Origin: Bacillus sp. SM2101
GTDB lineage: Bacteria > Bacillota > Bacilli > Bacillales > SM2101
DNA length: 59,442 nucleotides
Reading direction: 5' to 3'
Assembly: GCF_018588585.1 (NCBI RefSeq)
Contig: NZ_JAEUFG010000025.1
Coordinates: 1-59,442 of the forward strand
Numbering within the stretch: the stretch's first letter is position 1; each line of letters starts with the position of its first letter. Under the pieces are notes generated by a model. That model worked only from the letters and a program-made list of their open reading frames with translations, did no database searches and had not been told where the DNA came from. The position numbers and the translations under genes were made by a program. Positions 34,659-44,636 of the stretch are shown in pieces.

Positions 34659-35573
34659 ATGAAAAGAGCGCGAATTATATATAATCCAACATCAGGACGC
34701 GAAGCATTTAAGAAGCATTTACCTGAAGTACTTCAGCGGCTTGAACAAGCTGGTTATGAAACCTCATGTCATGCTACAACTGGTGAAGGTGATGCAACGA
34801 AGGCAGCAAAAATTGCTGTTAAGAGACGTTATAACCTTGTAATAGCAGCAGGTGGAGATGGTACGATTAACGAGGTTGTGAATGGAATTGCAGAACAGCA
34901 ATACCGTCCTAAATTAGGGATTATACCAGTAGGAACAACGAATGATTTTGCGAGAGCAATCGGCGTACCTCGGTCAATTAATGCAGCTTGTGATATTCTC
35001 GTCGAAGGTGAATCAGTACCAATCGATTTAGGTAGAGTTAATAAGCAATATTTTATTAATATTGCAGGTGGTGGCCGCCTAACTGAATTAACGTATGAAG
35101 TACCTAGTAAGTTAAAAACGATTCTAGGACAGCTAGCATATTATTTAAAAGGGATTGAAATGCTACCTTCAATTCGTCCTACAGAAGTGGAAATTGAGTA
35201 TGATGGGAAGTTATTTGAAGGAGAAATCATGCTTTTTTTAGTAGCAAACACAAACTCTGTAGGTGGCTTTGAAAAACTAGCTCCAAAATCAACATTGAAC
35301 GACGGCATGTTTGATTTGCTCATTTTGAAAAAAACAAACCTTGCAGACTTTATTCGTATTGCTACATATGCGCTAAGAGGAGAGCATATTCGTGACCCGA
35401 AAGTGATTTATGCAAAAGCTAATCGCATTAAAGTGCAAACACATGATAAAATGCAATTGAACCTTGATGGGGAGTACGGTGGCTTAATGCCAGGTGAATT
35501 TGTAAATCTTTATCAGCATATAGAAGTATTTGTATCGAAAGATAAAGCCGCGAAAATGAAAAAAAAGTCATAG
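34659..35573 (+). CDS. dgkB: Diacylglycerol kinase
   Basis: A 304-residue soluble lipid kinase that phosphorylates diacylglycerol released by lipoteichoic acid synthesis, returning phosphatidate to phospholipid synthesis. Motifs: RARIIYNPTSGRE at the start, AAGGDGTINEVVNGIA (nucleotide binding), GIIPVGTTNDFARAIGVPR and NLDGEYGGLMPGEF near the end. The frame is open 20 residues upstream, but family proteins begin MKRARIIYNP, so ATG 34659 is chosen. In B. subtilis dgkB also precedes rlmCD. Confidence 0.94.
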   Translation: MKRARIIYNPTSGREAFKKHLPEVLQRLEQAGYETSCHATTGEGDATKAAKIAVKRRYNLVIAAGGDGTINEVVNGIAEQQYRPKLGIIPVGTTNDFARAIGVPRSINAACDILVEGESVPIDLGRVNKQYFINIAGGGRLTELTYEVPSKLKTILGQLAYYLKGIEMLPSIRPTEVEIEYDGKLFEGEIMLFLVANTNSVGGFEKLAPKSTLNDGMFDLLILKKTNLADFIRIATYALRGEHIRDPKVIYAKANRIKVQTHDKMQLNLDGEYGGLMPGEFVNLYQHIEVFVSKDKAAKMKKKS

Positions 35574-35694
35574 ACTGTGTTTCGGTTGAGAGGGATGACA
35601 CAATCGTTTTCAAGTAGGAACATAGCTCAGCATATTCATTTGTAGAAGTTGTAGCGGAAGCTGCTAGCTAATGTTTCTACATGGTAAGTTATTG

Positions 35695-35722
35695 ATAGGC
35701 CGTCATAAGCGGTCTATTTTTG
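35695..35722 (+). terminator. Possible terminator after dgkB
   Basis: ATAGGCCG (35695-35702) pairs with CGGTCTAT (35710-35717), one mismatch, followed by TTTTTG. Confidence 0.6.
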
Positions 35723-35805
35723 ATGGTCATGAATAACCTTCAGGTGCTCAGCACATGCAATTTATGTTACAATCGTTTCAGTATTTTATTGAAAAGGAAG
35801 TAGTC

Positions 35806-37179
35806 ATGATGACAAAGGAAATAGCACCTATAGCAAAAAATGAGTTTGTGACGGTAACGTTTGAAGACCTTACTCATGATGGAGCAGGGGTCGCAAAAAT
35901 TGATGGGTTTCCATTGTTCGTTCCACAGGCATTACCTGGTGAAACGGCTAAAATAAAAGTAATAAAAACAAAAAAAGGCTATGGTTTTGGGCGCTTAATC
36001 GAAATAATTGAACCGAGCAAGCACCGAGTAGAGCCAATCTGCCCGATATATAAACAATGTGGTGGTTGCCAATTGCAGCATATGAGCTATGAAGGGCAGC
36101 TTTCAGCAAAGCATAAGCAAGTAACAGACGTTTTAACTCGTATCGGACATATAGAAAATGTGACAGTGCACCCAGTCATCGGTATGAACGATCCATGGCG
36201 CTATCGGAATAAAGCACAGGTTCCAGTTGGAGAACGTGAAGGAGGACTTGTCGCAGGATTCTACCAACAAAGATCTCATGAAATTAACGATATGGAGTCT
36301 TGTGACATTCAGCACGAGCAAAATGATTTTGTCGTGCAAAAAGTTAAGTCCATTTGTGAAAAATATGGCGTTCGTGCGTATGATGAGAAAAAGCATCGTG
36401 GTACACTACGTCATATTATGGCTAGGTACGGTCAAGTTACAAAAGAAGCTATGATCGTACTCATCACCAAAACGGCGGACATCCCTCAAAGGAAAAAGAT
36501 AATAAAAGAAATCGTGGAAAGCATTCCAAACGTAAAATCTATCGTTCAAAACGTCAACACAAAACGAACGAATGTTATCTTTGGTGATGATACGTCGGTT
36601 CTTTGGGGAAATGAATATATTTATGATTATATTGGCAACATTAAATTTGCCATATCAGCACGATCATTTTTTCAAGTAAACCCAGAACAAACTAAAGTAC
36701 TCTATAACAAGGCGCTGGAATATGCAGAGCTTACTGGTGAAGAGACAGTCATTGACGCATACTGTGGAATTGGTACGATCTCCTTATTTTTAGCGCAAAA
36801 AGCTAAACAAGTATACGGAGTTGAAATCGTACCAGAAGCAATTGAAGATGCAAATAGAAATGCACAGTTGAACGACATATCAAATGCCGAATTTGCAGTA
36901 GGAAAAGCCGAAGAAGTCATTCCAGCATGGTATGAACAAGGGATACACGCAGACGTCATCGTGGTAGATCCACCACGTAAAGGCTGTGATGAAGAACTAC
37001 TAAAAACAATTATCGACATGAAGCCTAAACGGGTTGTTTATGTGTCATGTAATCCAGCAACGTTGGCAAGAGACTTACGAGTGCTTGAAGCAGGGGGATA
37101 TGAGACGAAGGAAGTACAGCCTGTTGATATGTTTCCACATACGGGGCACGTCGAGTGCGTAGCGTTGTTATCGTTGTAA
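35806..37179 (+). CDS. rlmCD: 23S rRNA (uracil-C5)-methyltransferase RlmCD
   Basis: A 457-residue SAM-dependent methyltransferase of the RumA/TrmA family; the B. subtilis enzyme methylates U747 and U1939 of 23S rRNA. Domains: N-terminal TRAM ([20 protein letters not shown]), iron-sulfur cysteines [17 protein letters not shown]-binding [16 protein letters not shown], catalytic Cys in [14 protein letters not shown] and base in GHVECV. The frame is open upstream to 35755, but AAGGAAG before ATG 35806 and the family length favour this start. Confidence 0.95.
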   Translation: MMTKEIAPIAKNEFVTVTFEDLTHDGAGVAKIDGFPLFVPQALPGETAKIKVIKTKKGYGFGRLIEIIEPSKHRVEPICPIYKQCGGCQLQHMSYEGQLSAKHKQVTDVLTRIGHIENVTVHPVIGMNDPWRYRNKAQVPVGEREGGLVAGFYQQRSHEINDMESCDIQHEQNDFVVQKVKSICEKYGVRAYDEKKHRGTLRHIMARYGQVTKEAMIVLITKTADIPQRKKIIKEIVESIPNVKSIVQNVNTKRTNVIFGDDTSVLWGNEYIYDYIGNIKFAISARSFFQVNPEQTKVLYNKALEYAELTGEETVIDAYCGIGTISLFLAQKAKQVYGVEIVPEAIEDANRNAQLNDISNAEFAVGKAEEVIPAWYEQGIHADVIVVDPPRKGCDEELLKTIIDMKPKRVVYVSCNPATLARDLRVLEAGGYETKEVQPVDMFPHTGHVECVALLSL

Positions 37180-37306
37180 CTAAGGGGTTTTGAAAATTTT
37201 TGTATTTGACCACATTTTGAGGACTTGGGAAACACAATTTATAATATGTTGCCTATTTATAATAGTTTAGCTAACAATAATTCTTGAATCTTGGCAAATA
37301 AACAAT

Positions 37307-37346
37307 AAAATCAGGTGAGAAGTTATTTTCACCTGATTTTACTTTT
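37307..37346. terminator. Bidirectional terminator
   Basis: AAAATCAGGTGA (37307-37318) pairs with TCACCTGATTTT (37329-37340). It lies between the converging rlmCD and lipoprotein genes. Confidence 0.85.
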
Positions 37347-37360
37347 TATTATATCTCTTA

Positions 37361-38290
37361 CTATTTCACTATAAATTCTACCTTATCTCCGATCCCGAAA
37401 TTTGCTTTAAGATTAATAATTACTTCTGCATTGTCATAAGCTTCATTAACATAAATACCGTTATTTTTTGAATTAAGCCCCTTAAATTTAGGTGATCCCA
37501 AACCAATTGATGAGCTGATCTTCACTCCTATATCGGTAGGAAGGTATACTGTTGTATTTCCTACGCCTTGATCAATTGTAACATCAAAACTCTTGTCCCA
37601 ATCCCCACTTAAGTCAAGGTTTATGTTGCCAGCACCAGAATCGATACCTAAAAATTTTAATTGTAAGCCTCTTAAATCTAATTCAGTGTTTGAAGCTCCA
37701 GTATCGATATCAAGGCTTATCGGGATTTCATCTGTGAGATCAATATCCCATATATTTTTTGTTTCAAGAGAAAAATTTTTAATGACCTTAGGAGAATTTG
37801 AAAAGGCATCTTGATCATGTTGAATGTTTATTTTCCCTTTGTCTCCAATTAACTCAAATGAAAGTTCCGGTCTAAAATATTTTGCTTCTAGACTATCATT
37901 TTCACCTTTATCAAAGTATCCATATTCAAGAGCTCCTTCTGCCCAATTATGAGTACCTTTAGAAACAAACAAATCCCCAGATCCTTGGATTAACGAGACC
38001 TCAAGCTCTTTTGCGTTATCTTTATTAATTTTAAATCTTTCTGTTGTTATGTCACTTTCAGTACTTTCTGTCGTTATTTCTCTTTCAACACTTTCAATTA
38101 AAGTATTATTTTCAACATTCTTTTCAGTTGTTGGTTCAGTTTCCGTATTATCTTTCTTTTCGACTTCTAGTTTAACTTCGGTTTTTTCTGGCTCTTCTTT
38201 TTTTGTTGCAGCAGCAGTATCATCATTTCCACAAGCTGAAAGTATTAAAGAAGATACAATGATAGTCGATAATAATAACGTCTTTTTCAC
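37361..38290 (-). CDS. Lipoprotein with toast-rack beta-solenoid domain
   Basis: A 309-residue protein: lipoprotein signal LLLSTIIVSSLILSAC, an acidic Glu/Thr-rich linker of about 80 residues, then a beta-helical toast_rack/LiaF-like domain with repeating strands (IDTGASNTELDLRGLQL, IDSGAGNINLDLSGDW, IDQGVGNTTVYLPTDIGVKI). LiaF-type domains participate in envelope-stress sensing; here it is alone. GTG 38290 is preferred because AGGAGG lies 7 bp upstream. Confidence 0.83.
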   Translation of the reverse strand: MKKTLLLSTIIVSSLILSACGNDDTAAATKKEEPEKTEVKLEVEKKDNTETEPTTEKNVENNTLIESVEREITTESTESDITTERFKINKDNAKELEVSLIQGSGDLFVSKGTHNWAEGALEYGYFDKGENDSLEAKYFRPELSFELIGDKGKINIQHDQDAFSNSPKVIKNFSLETKNIWDIDLTDEIPISLDIDTGASNTELDLRGLQLKFLGIDSGAGNINLDLSGDWDKSFDVTIDQGVGNTTVYLPTDIGVKISSSIGLGSPKFKGLNSKNNGIYVNEAYDNAEVIINLKANFGIGDKVEFIVK

Positions 38291-38414
38291 CAAAAATCCT
38301 CCTCGATTGTTTTTGATCCAACTATAAGGGATTCGACAAACTAGCCATTTCACCTTTTATGGAATTTAGTAATTAATACATTTTTTACAATTTTATGTAT
38401 TTCATACTTTTAAC

Positions 38415-38612
38415 CTACATATCCATAGATGCTTTCATTTTCACTCCTGGATCAACGTTTCTAGCGGACTTTAATATTTTCCTCATTACATTTTGGCTAG
38501 GGATATATTTTTTATCATTACAAGCCTGGCCTAAGGTCTTTCTGTTGACTCTTGAATCCTTTGTAAAATTCGTAACTGTAATACTGTATTTATCAATAAA
38601 TCTATCCGAAAA
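38415..38612 (-). pseudogene. Decayed gene fragment, paralogue of the one at 23310
   Basis: After a stop codon the minus strand reads FSDRFIDKYSITVTNFTKDS, RVNRKTLGQACNDKKYIPSQ and NVMRKILKSARNVDPGVKMK before TAG. NRKT, GQACNDK, YIPSQNVMRKILKSAR and VKM are shared with 23310-23474, with many silent differences, so both come from real genes. No start codon remains. Confidence 0.6.
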
Positions 38613-38698
38613 TTAAATAATAGTAGTAATTCTTGCTTTTAACTTACATCATAAGCCATATTAATTAGACGTTTTGCCTTTTCAACCAAAAAAGAAAA

Positions 38699-38727
38699 AG
38701 TTCTGAGCAGAAAATCTACTCAGAACT
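38699..38727 (-). terminator. Terminator of the glycoside-phosphorylase-like gene
   Basis: AGTTCTGAG (38699-38707) and CTCAGAACT (38719-38727) form a perfect stem followed on the minus strand by TTTTTCTTTTTT. Confidence 0.9.
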
Positions 38728-38733
38728 CAAAGA

Positions 38734-41700
38734 TTATTTCAATTTATTACCGTCGATATACACTTTAATTTTATCAATCTTACCTTCACGATTGAAAATA
38801 GTTTGACTTGTTTCAAGATCTAAAGTATCCACATCTTCAAAAGTACTTTCTGTACCATCTTTATAACAAACGATGATTTTCTTGTTGCCTTCTAGGTAAT
38901 AAATTACCGGAACTGCACAGAATGTAAATCCTAAGGAATTCTCATCTAACTGGATTGTTTCAGTTTCGGTAGCATTACTATTCCTAGGTAGGGACCAGGA
39001 TTTCATTTCTTTTAAAAACTCAGACTTTGCTAATAACTCCGGTTTAAAACGAATACGCCCCTCCTCTACCTTTACTCCTAACTCACCTAGTCTAGAGATA
39101 AAGTCTTCTTTTACCTGTCCGGTCATACCAGGTTGTTGTACTCCCGCAAAGCTCGGAGTATGGGAATAAGCATCTGTTGGAAATGCGCCGTATTGTTCCG
39201 GTGATTTTTCTAATCCTATTCCTGTCTTAATAGCTTCATACTCATTCATAAGCGCCTTAGTTTCTTCATTCATACCACTTTGACAATATATATCATTGAA
39301 GCTTTCTTGTGTCGCCAAAACTAGCTTTGATACCATGTGCCAATAGATAGATCCTAACCCTTCATACTTATAAAAGGTACCGGAGCGTCCTGTGAAAGCA
39401 TGATGGTCAAAAAGGTTTGAGAAGATTTCTTCAACAATTTTAATATCCTCATCGTTATAATCTTTTGTGGCTTTTAGTGCTTCTCGAATCTCTTCACCGT
39501 TTCTGAACTGACCGTTAAAATGGTACTTCCCATTCACATCTTTTTCAATAAACCGTGTGTGATTCTGATTCAGTTCTGCTTTTAAAACAGTTGATGACAT
39601 AACTTGTTCATCAGGAATCACATTTTTCTCTAAGAACTTTGGCAATTCACGGTTTGGATAGAGCATATAGCTGTCTTGGTCTTCGCGATAAATAGAACTA
39701 TTTCTAAGTGCCTCTAGTACATTAATGGCTTCTTTTCCATCTAAAGCTTTTGAACTTAGAACGGCAACCTGACCTTCTAACATCTCATAAAGATTTGATA
39801 TGCTACAGTTTTCGTTATCAAATCGGATGAGATTGTATGAGTGGTATAGACCGTCTTCTCGTTTATTCTTTTTAATTGAATCTTTTAAATGAATCATTGA
39901 AACCTCAATAAATTCTTTAAAGGAGTCTATAGAAAGTGCCGCTGTTTCGCCTACAAAACCATTGTCATATATAGAATTTCTATATGTTTCGCCAATCTTA
40001 CCTAACGCTTTTACAATATTAAAACGAGTGTTGTCGGACATTTTATCTCCAAGATATTGTTGACTATCCTCCAATACCTCCATTGTATCATTGAACATCT
40101 GAAGCACTTCAACTGAAACCTCAACAGAGTCCTCTTTAATTTCATTAACTATTTGACTCATATAAGCTTGGAAACGATGCAAATAATAAAGGGTAACCAT
40201 TGACATTCCATTCCCAACAAGAGCGTTGTTAGCATCGTTCCACTCTGGACGTTGAGTATTCATCCAAATACCACCCTCAGGCACATAGTTAGAGAACTTA
40301 GCAAGCATAGTAACCAAAAGTTTTTCCATTAAATTAACTTTGTAGATACGGTCCCTGTTGTAAACTAACTTACCATCTGGTCCAAGACTTGCAACTTTGT
40401 TGTCAATATGTTGTTCACTCTCTTCACTATAAACAATACTGTTTCTCGGGTCGTCTACTAATGCATCAAATCCTTTAATTCTATAGGGCACATTCGCATA
40501 TACAAAAATGTCATTATGAAGAAGGTCCAGTAGCTTTTCAGGATTATAAGCCTTTGATAATTCCATTAGCTTTAATAGATAAATAATTTGATGATCTCCC
40601 CAGTATCCAATATTTGACCATGGATCTTCAAGGTCAAGCTTCTCCCAATCAATTCCGTCTTTCGTAATTCGATACGGGTTATACCCATCTGCTGTTGATG
40701 CATTTACGAATTTAGCAATAATACTCTCCGTAAATGCAGGGTAGGAAATGGATAAGGCTTCCCAGTTTTGAAATATATCACGCCAGTTCCCTTCAAACTT
40801 TAGCTCCTTGCTTCCATCTTCTTTGGTAATCTCTATATTAAATTTATTCCATGGACGACTTGGATCTCCATGTCGCCTACTGAATGTAAGTGGTAAGTAC
40901 TCTAATACTAAACGTTCAAAATCCTTACAATTAAGCTGTCCTACCATAGCAATCAGTTCATTATAGTTAATTGTTTCAGGTAATCGGCTCATAAAATCCA
41001 GTTGCTTCGTATATACTTCTTTATTCCAATTCCCTACAAATGCTTTGAAATCCTCTCTATCAATCTCATAGCCATCTACATATATGCCACCTCGCATAAT
41101 ATTGTAAAGGGTATTTGAAAAATGTCTATAACCCTCCTTCTCATTTGAAGTACATTGGAATCCATCTGCATTAAACACTAGTTTTTTAAGATTGTACTCA
41201 CTCTTTGAAACATCAACTTCAATCTCTTCAAGAATCGATTGATTGTTCATAACCTCTTTAATAAGTTTCTCAACTTTCGAAGCGCTTTGATTAAGCTCAG
41301 CTACTATATACCAGTTTTTTGATTCATTACCATTAAGGTGGATAGAATCTACAACATAGTAAGAACCTCTTCTCCCCTTAATATCAACTTCTGTTTGAAT
41401 CTCTTCGTTTTGTGAGAACGCTCTAATCTGTTGTTCTGATAGAAGGTAGCTAGGATTCTCAAGTCCCTTTGACCAAACCGTCGTTGCTTTCAATGATTCA
41501 CTTGGCTCAGCTTTATCTGTTATGATCGAACTAAGTGTGTAAATACCAAGCCCTGCTTTTTCTACTAATTCACATCGTTTATATCCATCGACAAGCGTAC
41601 TTTTTGTGGTTTGTAAAAGCGTATTGACCCCATATGGTAGTAAGTTACGAATTCCGTCTAGGACTCTAATATCTACTTCTTTATCAGCCATGTTAACTAT

Positions 41701-42195
41701 TCTAGATTCTTTAATAAATCCAAATAAATCACTACTCTTCCATGTATAGGTATAACTAACCTCTAGGTCATGGTTGATCTCTTCAAACATTACTTTATTG
41801 CCTATAGTGTTTTTATATAGGTTTCTTGTAATCTTATATACATTGTCATTATGAAAAGAGAAAGGTTTCCACAGGAAGTTCCTTTCGTCTTTATTGACGA
41901 TTAGGACTGTATGTGATCCGGTTGTCTCAATACTGTCATGGATTTTATCATCTGTATAATACGGAAATAAAGCTGTCTCTGCATTTTTACGACCGCAAGT
42001 CAGCCCGCCAGTACTTGATATAAACATCCAAAGGTCAACATCACTTACTACTGTCATAAAGAATGGATTCATTTGATTGTAGTTTTCAATCTTAAAATAA
42101 GTGTCCTTATTCATAGTTACCGTTTCAAGCGAAACCGCTTTCGTTTCGGCGTGCAAAGATGCATTTCCTAAGTACAAATTTGGTGTTTTCTTCAT
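38734..42195 (-). CDS. Large GH94/GH149/GH161-like glycoside phosphorylase
   Basis: An 1153-residue soluble protein. The N-terminal third is a beta-sandwich-like region (FMTVVSDVDLWMFISSTGGL, NDNVYKITRNLYKNTIG). The central part looks like an (alpha/alpha)6 barrel: FEGNWRDIFQNWEALSISYP, WSNIGYWGDHQIIYLLKLME, and EWNDANNALVGNGMS, whose Asp654 corresponds to the general acid in the GDWNDG motif of GH94-clan phosphorylases. The C-terminal part has HTPSFAGVQQPGMTGQVKED. The length fits GH149/GH161 beta-1,3-glucan phosphorylases, but the family is assigned from memory. There are no transporter or sugar genes beside it. SD AAAGGAAC precedes ATG 42195. Confidence 0.6.
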   Translation of the reverse strand: MKKTPNLYLGNASLHAETKAVSLETVTMNKDTYFKIENYNQMNPFFMTVVSDVDLWMFISSTGGLTCGRKNAETALFPYYTDDKIHDSIETTGSHTVLIVNKDERNFLWKPFSFHNDNVYKITRNLYKNTIGNKVMFEEINHDLEVSYTYTWKSSDLFGFIKESRIVNMADKEVDIRVLDGIRNLLPYGVNTLLQTTKSTLVDGYKRCELVEKAGLGIYTLSSIITDKAEPSESLKATTVWSKGLENPSYLLSEQQIRAFSQNEEIQTEVDIKGRRGSYYVVDSIHLNGNESKNWYIVAELNQSASKVEKLIKEVMNNQSILEEIEVDVSKSEYNLKKLVFNADGFQCTSNEKEGYRHFSNTLYNIMRGGIYVDGYEIDREDFKAFVGNWNKEVYTKQLDFMSRLPETINYNELIAMVGQLNCKDFERLVLEYLPLTFSRRHGDPSRPWNKFNIEITKEDGSKELKFEGNWRDIFQNWEALSISYPAFTESIIAKFVNASTADGYNPYRITKDGIDWEKLDLEDPWSNIGYWGDHQIIYLLKLMELSKAYNPEKLLDLLHNDIFVYANVPYRIKGFDALVDDPRNSIVYSEESEQHIDNKVASLGPDGKLVYNRDRIYKVNLMEKLLVTMLAKFSNYVPEGGIWMNTQRPEWNDANNALVGNGMSMVTLYYLHRFQAYMSQIVNEIKEDSVEVSVEVLQMFNDTMEVLEDSQQYLGDKMSDNTRFNIVKALGKIGETYRNSIYDNGFVGETAALSIDSFKEFIEVSMIHLKDSIKKNKREDGLYHSYNLIRFDNENCSISNLYEMLEGQVAVLSSKALDGKEAINVLEALRNSSIYREDQDSYMLYPNRELPKFLEKNVIPDEQVMSSTVLKAELNQNHTRFIEKDVNGKYHFNGQFRNGEEIREALKATKDYNDEDIKIVEEIFSNLFDHHAFTGRSGTFYKYEGLGSIYWHMVSKLVLATQESFNDIYCQSGMNEETKALMNEYEAIKTGIGLEKSPEQYGAFPTDAYSHTPSFAGVQQPGMTGQVKEDFISRLGELGVKVEEGRIRFKPELLAKSEFLKEMKSWSLPRNSNATETETIQLDENSLGFTFCAVPVIYYLEGNKKIIVCYKDGTESTFEDVDTLDLETSQTIFNREGKIDKIKVYIDGNKLK

Positions 42196-42244
42196 TATAT
42201 GTTCCTTTCTGAATCAGATTTTAAAATTTATCTCGTCACTAAAT

Positions 42245-42273
42245 ATTATAATGTGATAAGGCTAAAAGTACAA
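42245..42273 (-). promoter_or_regulatory. SigA promoter of the phosphorylase-like gene
   Basis: On the minus strand TTGTAC (42273-42268), 17-bp spacer and a perfect TATAAT (42250-42245), about 50 bp before the start codon. A further stem-like CGAAACCGCTTTCGTTTCG inside the start of the gene (about 42131-42151) resembles a catabolite-responsive element half but is not claimed. Confidence 0.75.
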
Positions 42274-42309
42274 TAAACTTCAGAATTGGAGAGGAATTTT
42301 AAGAATAAA

Positions 42310-42492
42310 AAATGGTAGATTTTAGAGCTGAAGATTTAAAAAAGAGGTACTTAAAGAAGATGTATTCACGATAGAACAGTGAATATAGAAAGAGAGGTTT
42401 GGGGTAAAGATGATGAAGGAAAAGAGGATGAATCACTTCTTCGCGAACAGATTGAGAAGTGGCTAGATACGAAACAATTTCGTAACATATGA
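42310..42492 (+). pseudogene. Frameshifted C-terminal gene remnant
   Basis: One frame gives FKKEVLKEDVFTIEQ and the next, after a frame change near 42379, NIEREVWGKDDEGKEDESLL and REQIEKWLDTKQFRNI before a stop. The composition is protein-like and the two parts could join by a single frameshift. The family is not recognised. It converges on the gene at 42698. Confidence 0.4.
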
Positions 42493-42698
42493 TGAAAAAA
42501 AGACTTGAAACGATTTGGCAACGTATGTAGTAATTCTCCTTTTACTCTAGCAAGTTGTTCTTTCAAATAGGTAAAGAGAGCGTCCTTTTCTTCTTTCCCA
42601 CCACTAAGTGCAATTTCCCAATCGCGATCGAATTCATGAATGGGGAGAAGGTTACATTTTAATAATTTCTCTTGTGCTTCTTTAAATATATATTCCAC
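42366..42698 (-). pseudogene. N-terminal gene fragment of about 70 residues
   Basis: From GTG 42698 (AGGTG 7 bp upstream) the frame reads MEYIFKEAQEKLLKCNLLPI, HEFDRDWEIALSGGKEEKDA and LFTYLKEQLARVKGELLHTL, which looks like a genuine protein start. After about residue 75 the frame runs into the antisense of the remnant at 42310-42492 and becomes serine-rich noise. The original 3' end was probably lost at about 42495. The family is not recognised. Confidence 0.45.
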
Positions 42699-42713
42699 AT
42701 CAGAGCACCTCAT

Positions 42714-43137
42714 TGTAGTTGTTGAAACTAGTATACTATATTTTTTTAAAACAATTGATTTTAATCCTATGGTAGACAGAGTTATCGATGAACAAAGACT
42801 ATTGTAAAAAGTTGGTTTTTTTAATAGACTAAAATAAAAATAAACTAGGAAGTGTTTGGAGGAAAAAATTAAGGCTCATACTCTGTTATTACTTGACTAA
42901 CATCGTGGAAGAAGAGTAGTTAGAGATTTCTATTTGACACCTTAATTTAAGATTATAGGGAGTATCTGCAACAAATGTGTATTCTTAACTAAAGATGGAA
43001 TTAATGAAAATCTATTTTGGGGATTAATAATAAAGTTATCTAGCAGCTTAACTATACAAATAATCAAGAATAATAAATGAAAATATCAAATAAGATAGAT
43101 ATAAAAAATACATGCTAGAATCTAGGAGGTATATAGT
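42714..43137. other. Intergenic, nothing recognised
   Basis: AT-rich gap of about 420 bp before the YcdB/YcdC-like gene, with no ORF, repeat copy or clear operator. Confidence 0.4.
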
Positions 43138-44577
43138 ATGCTAAAAGAAGAGTTAAGGAAACGAGCCTTGTCGATAGTCGAAATTCCAGCTAATTTTCAA
43201 CCTATCATAGAGGAGTATGCTGAGGGAGAGAATGGAGAAGGTCAGGCAATGTTTTCATGGGCGAATGAAAAAAGAGATAAAGGGGTTATTATAAATCTTG
43301 ATTTGTCCGGTAATTTGACAAGTTTAACAATTGACATGGGTGCTGGTGGAAATTCCAATACGGTTCTTTCAGATGTAGATGAAAGAAAAGAACGAGCGGA
43401 GCAATTTTTACTTAGTCATTACCCTGACGCTTTAAATGATTTAACTTTCTCTGAAATGAGAAAGCTGGATCATGCATATCGCTTTAACTATGAACTGGTT
43501 GTCATGGACTTACCACTTAAGTCTACAGGCTGTATTATTGACGTAGACCATATGGGTAATATTGTGAAATTTTCTTATAAAGTTGCGAATCAGATACCCG
43601 AAATACCAACAACTTTGATTTCAAAAGAGAAACTAATTGAACATGTAAAAAATAAGCTGAATTTTCAGCAAACTATTACAAACCTATATACTATTAATCA
43701 TAATGTAGCGGATGATGGACTAAGCCTTGTTTATGAACTAGAGCCATGTTCCATGAAGTTCAAAGCAGATGTATTGACCCCAACCTTGAGCATTATACCT
43801 GATGAAGATATTCCAGAAACCTACGTTCTACTGCCAGCTCCTTTAAATACAGCCACACAAAAAGATTTAGCTATTAAAGAGGTCATTGGAATACCAGATG
43901 AATTTGAAGTTATTAGGGAAGTAGATATGGGGGAAGAAATAGGCATTGTATGGCGGGACCGGAACTGGAAGATGGAGGAGCAGGACTTATCTTTTGAAGG
44001 CTTTTTGAAGAGACATACAGAAGATACAGTTAAAGCCTTCATATCAAAGAAAACAGGAAAAGTTAGAAGTTTTGTGTGGTTCAATGAACGAAGTGGCGAT
44101 CTCAGACTTACTCGTGAAGAATGTTTGCAACATGCGACCCGTTTTCTTGAAGGGGTCATTCCAAATTATCATAAATATCTACAATTGGTTGCTCGAGAGA
44201 ATGGGGAAGAGGTGAACGATACGAGAAAAAAAGAAACATTTTCTTTCCGTATTCATAATGGTAATGGCATACCAGTTCAGTTAGAAAAAGTAGTAGTTAC
44301 AGTTAATTGTGAAACAGGACAAATTGATCATTATAGTGGGCCAAGCTTTGACATAGAACAATTGAGCCAAATCCCTGCAGAGCCTGCAATTTCAAAAGAA
44401 GAAGCGAGAGATATATTTTTCAATCATTTGGACTTTGAATTGGTTTGGAACAAAAATTATGGTGGTGAAACAGAATCCTACATTCTTGTCTACCAAGCAT
44501 GTGATCGGTATTCCAGAACTCCCATTAAGTACATTGATGCTATGACTGGGGTCGTTATTTCAGCAAAAGAAAAATAG
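43138..44577 (+). CDS. YcdB/YcdC repeated-domain protein
   Basis: A 479-residue protein with no signal peptide or membrane helix. It has several repeated alpha-beta units resembling PepSY and YcdB/YcdC (DUF4901) domains: GVIINLDLSGNLTSLTIDMG, GCIIDVDHMGNIVKFSYKVA, KTGKVRSFVWFNERSGDLRL, VNCETGQIDHYSGPSFDIEQ and a C-terminal YIDAMTGVVISAKEK. Each repeat is helix plus three strands, as in propeptide-like domains. B. subtilis YcdB and YcdC are uncharacterised. CTAGGAGG precedes ATG 43138. Confidence 0.65.
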   Translation: MLKEELRKRALSIVEIPANFQPIIEEYAEGENGEGQAMFSWANEKRDKGVIINLDLSGNLTSLTIDMGAGGNSNTVLSDVDERKERAEQFLLSHYPDALNDLTFSEMRKLDHAYRFNYELVVMDLPLKSTGCIIDVDHMGNIVKFSYKVANQIPEIPTTLISKEKLIEHVKNKLNFQQTITNLYTINHNVADDGLSLVYELEPCSMKFKADVLTPTLSIIPDEDIPETYVLLPAPLNTATQKDLAIKEVIGIPDEFEVIREVDMGEEIGIVWRDRNWKMEEQDLSFEGFLKRHTEDTVKAFISKKTGKVRSFVWFNERSGDLRLTREECLQHATRFLEGVIPNYHKYLQLVARENGEEVNDTRKKETFSFRIHNGNGIPVQLEKVVVTVNCETGQIDHYSGPSFDIEQLSQIPAEPAISKEEARDIFFNHLDFELVWNKNYGGETESYILVYQACDRYSRTPIKYIDAMTGVVISAKEK

Positions 44578-44636
44578 CATATGGTGCTAAAATCAATTCA
44601 TTCCTTGAAAAATAGGCTGTTCAGAGTGATTACTAG

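Noticed and set aside
42872-42900. Another repeat-element end (GGCTCATACTCTGTTATT)
   Set aside because: Only about 20 bp fit and no partner terminus or core is found.
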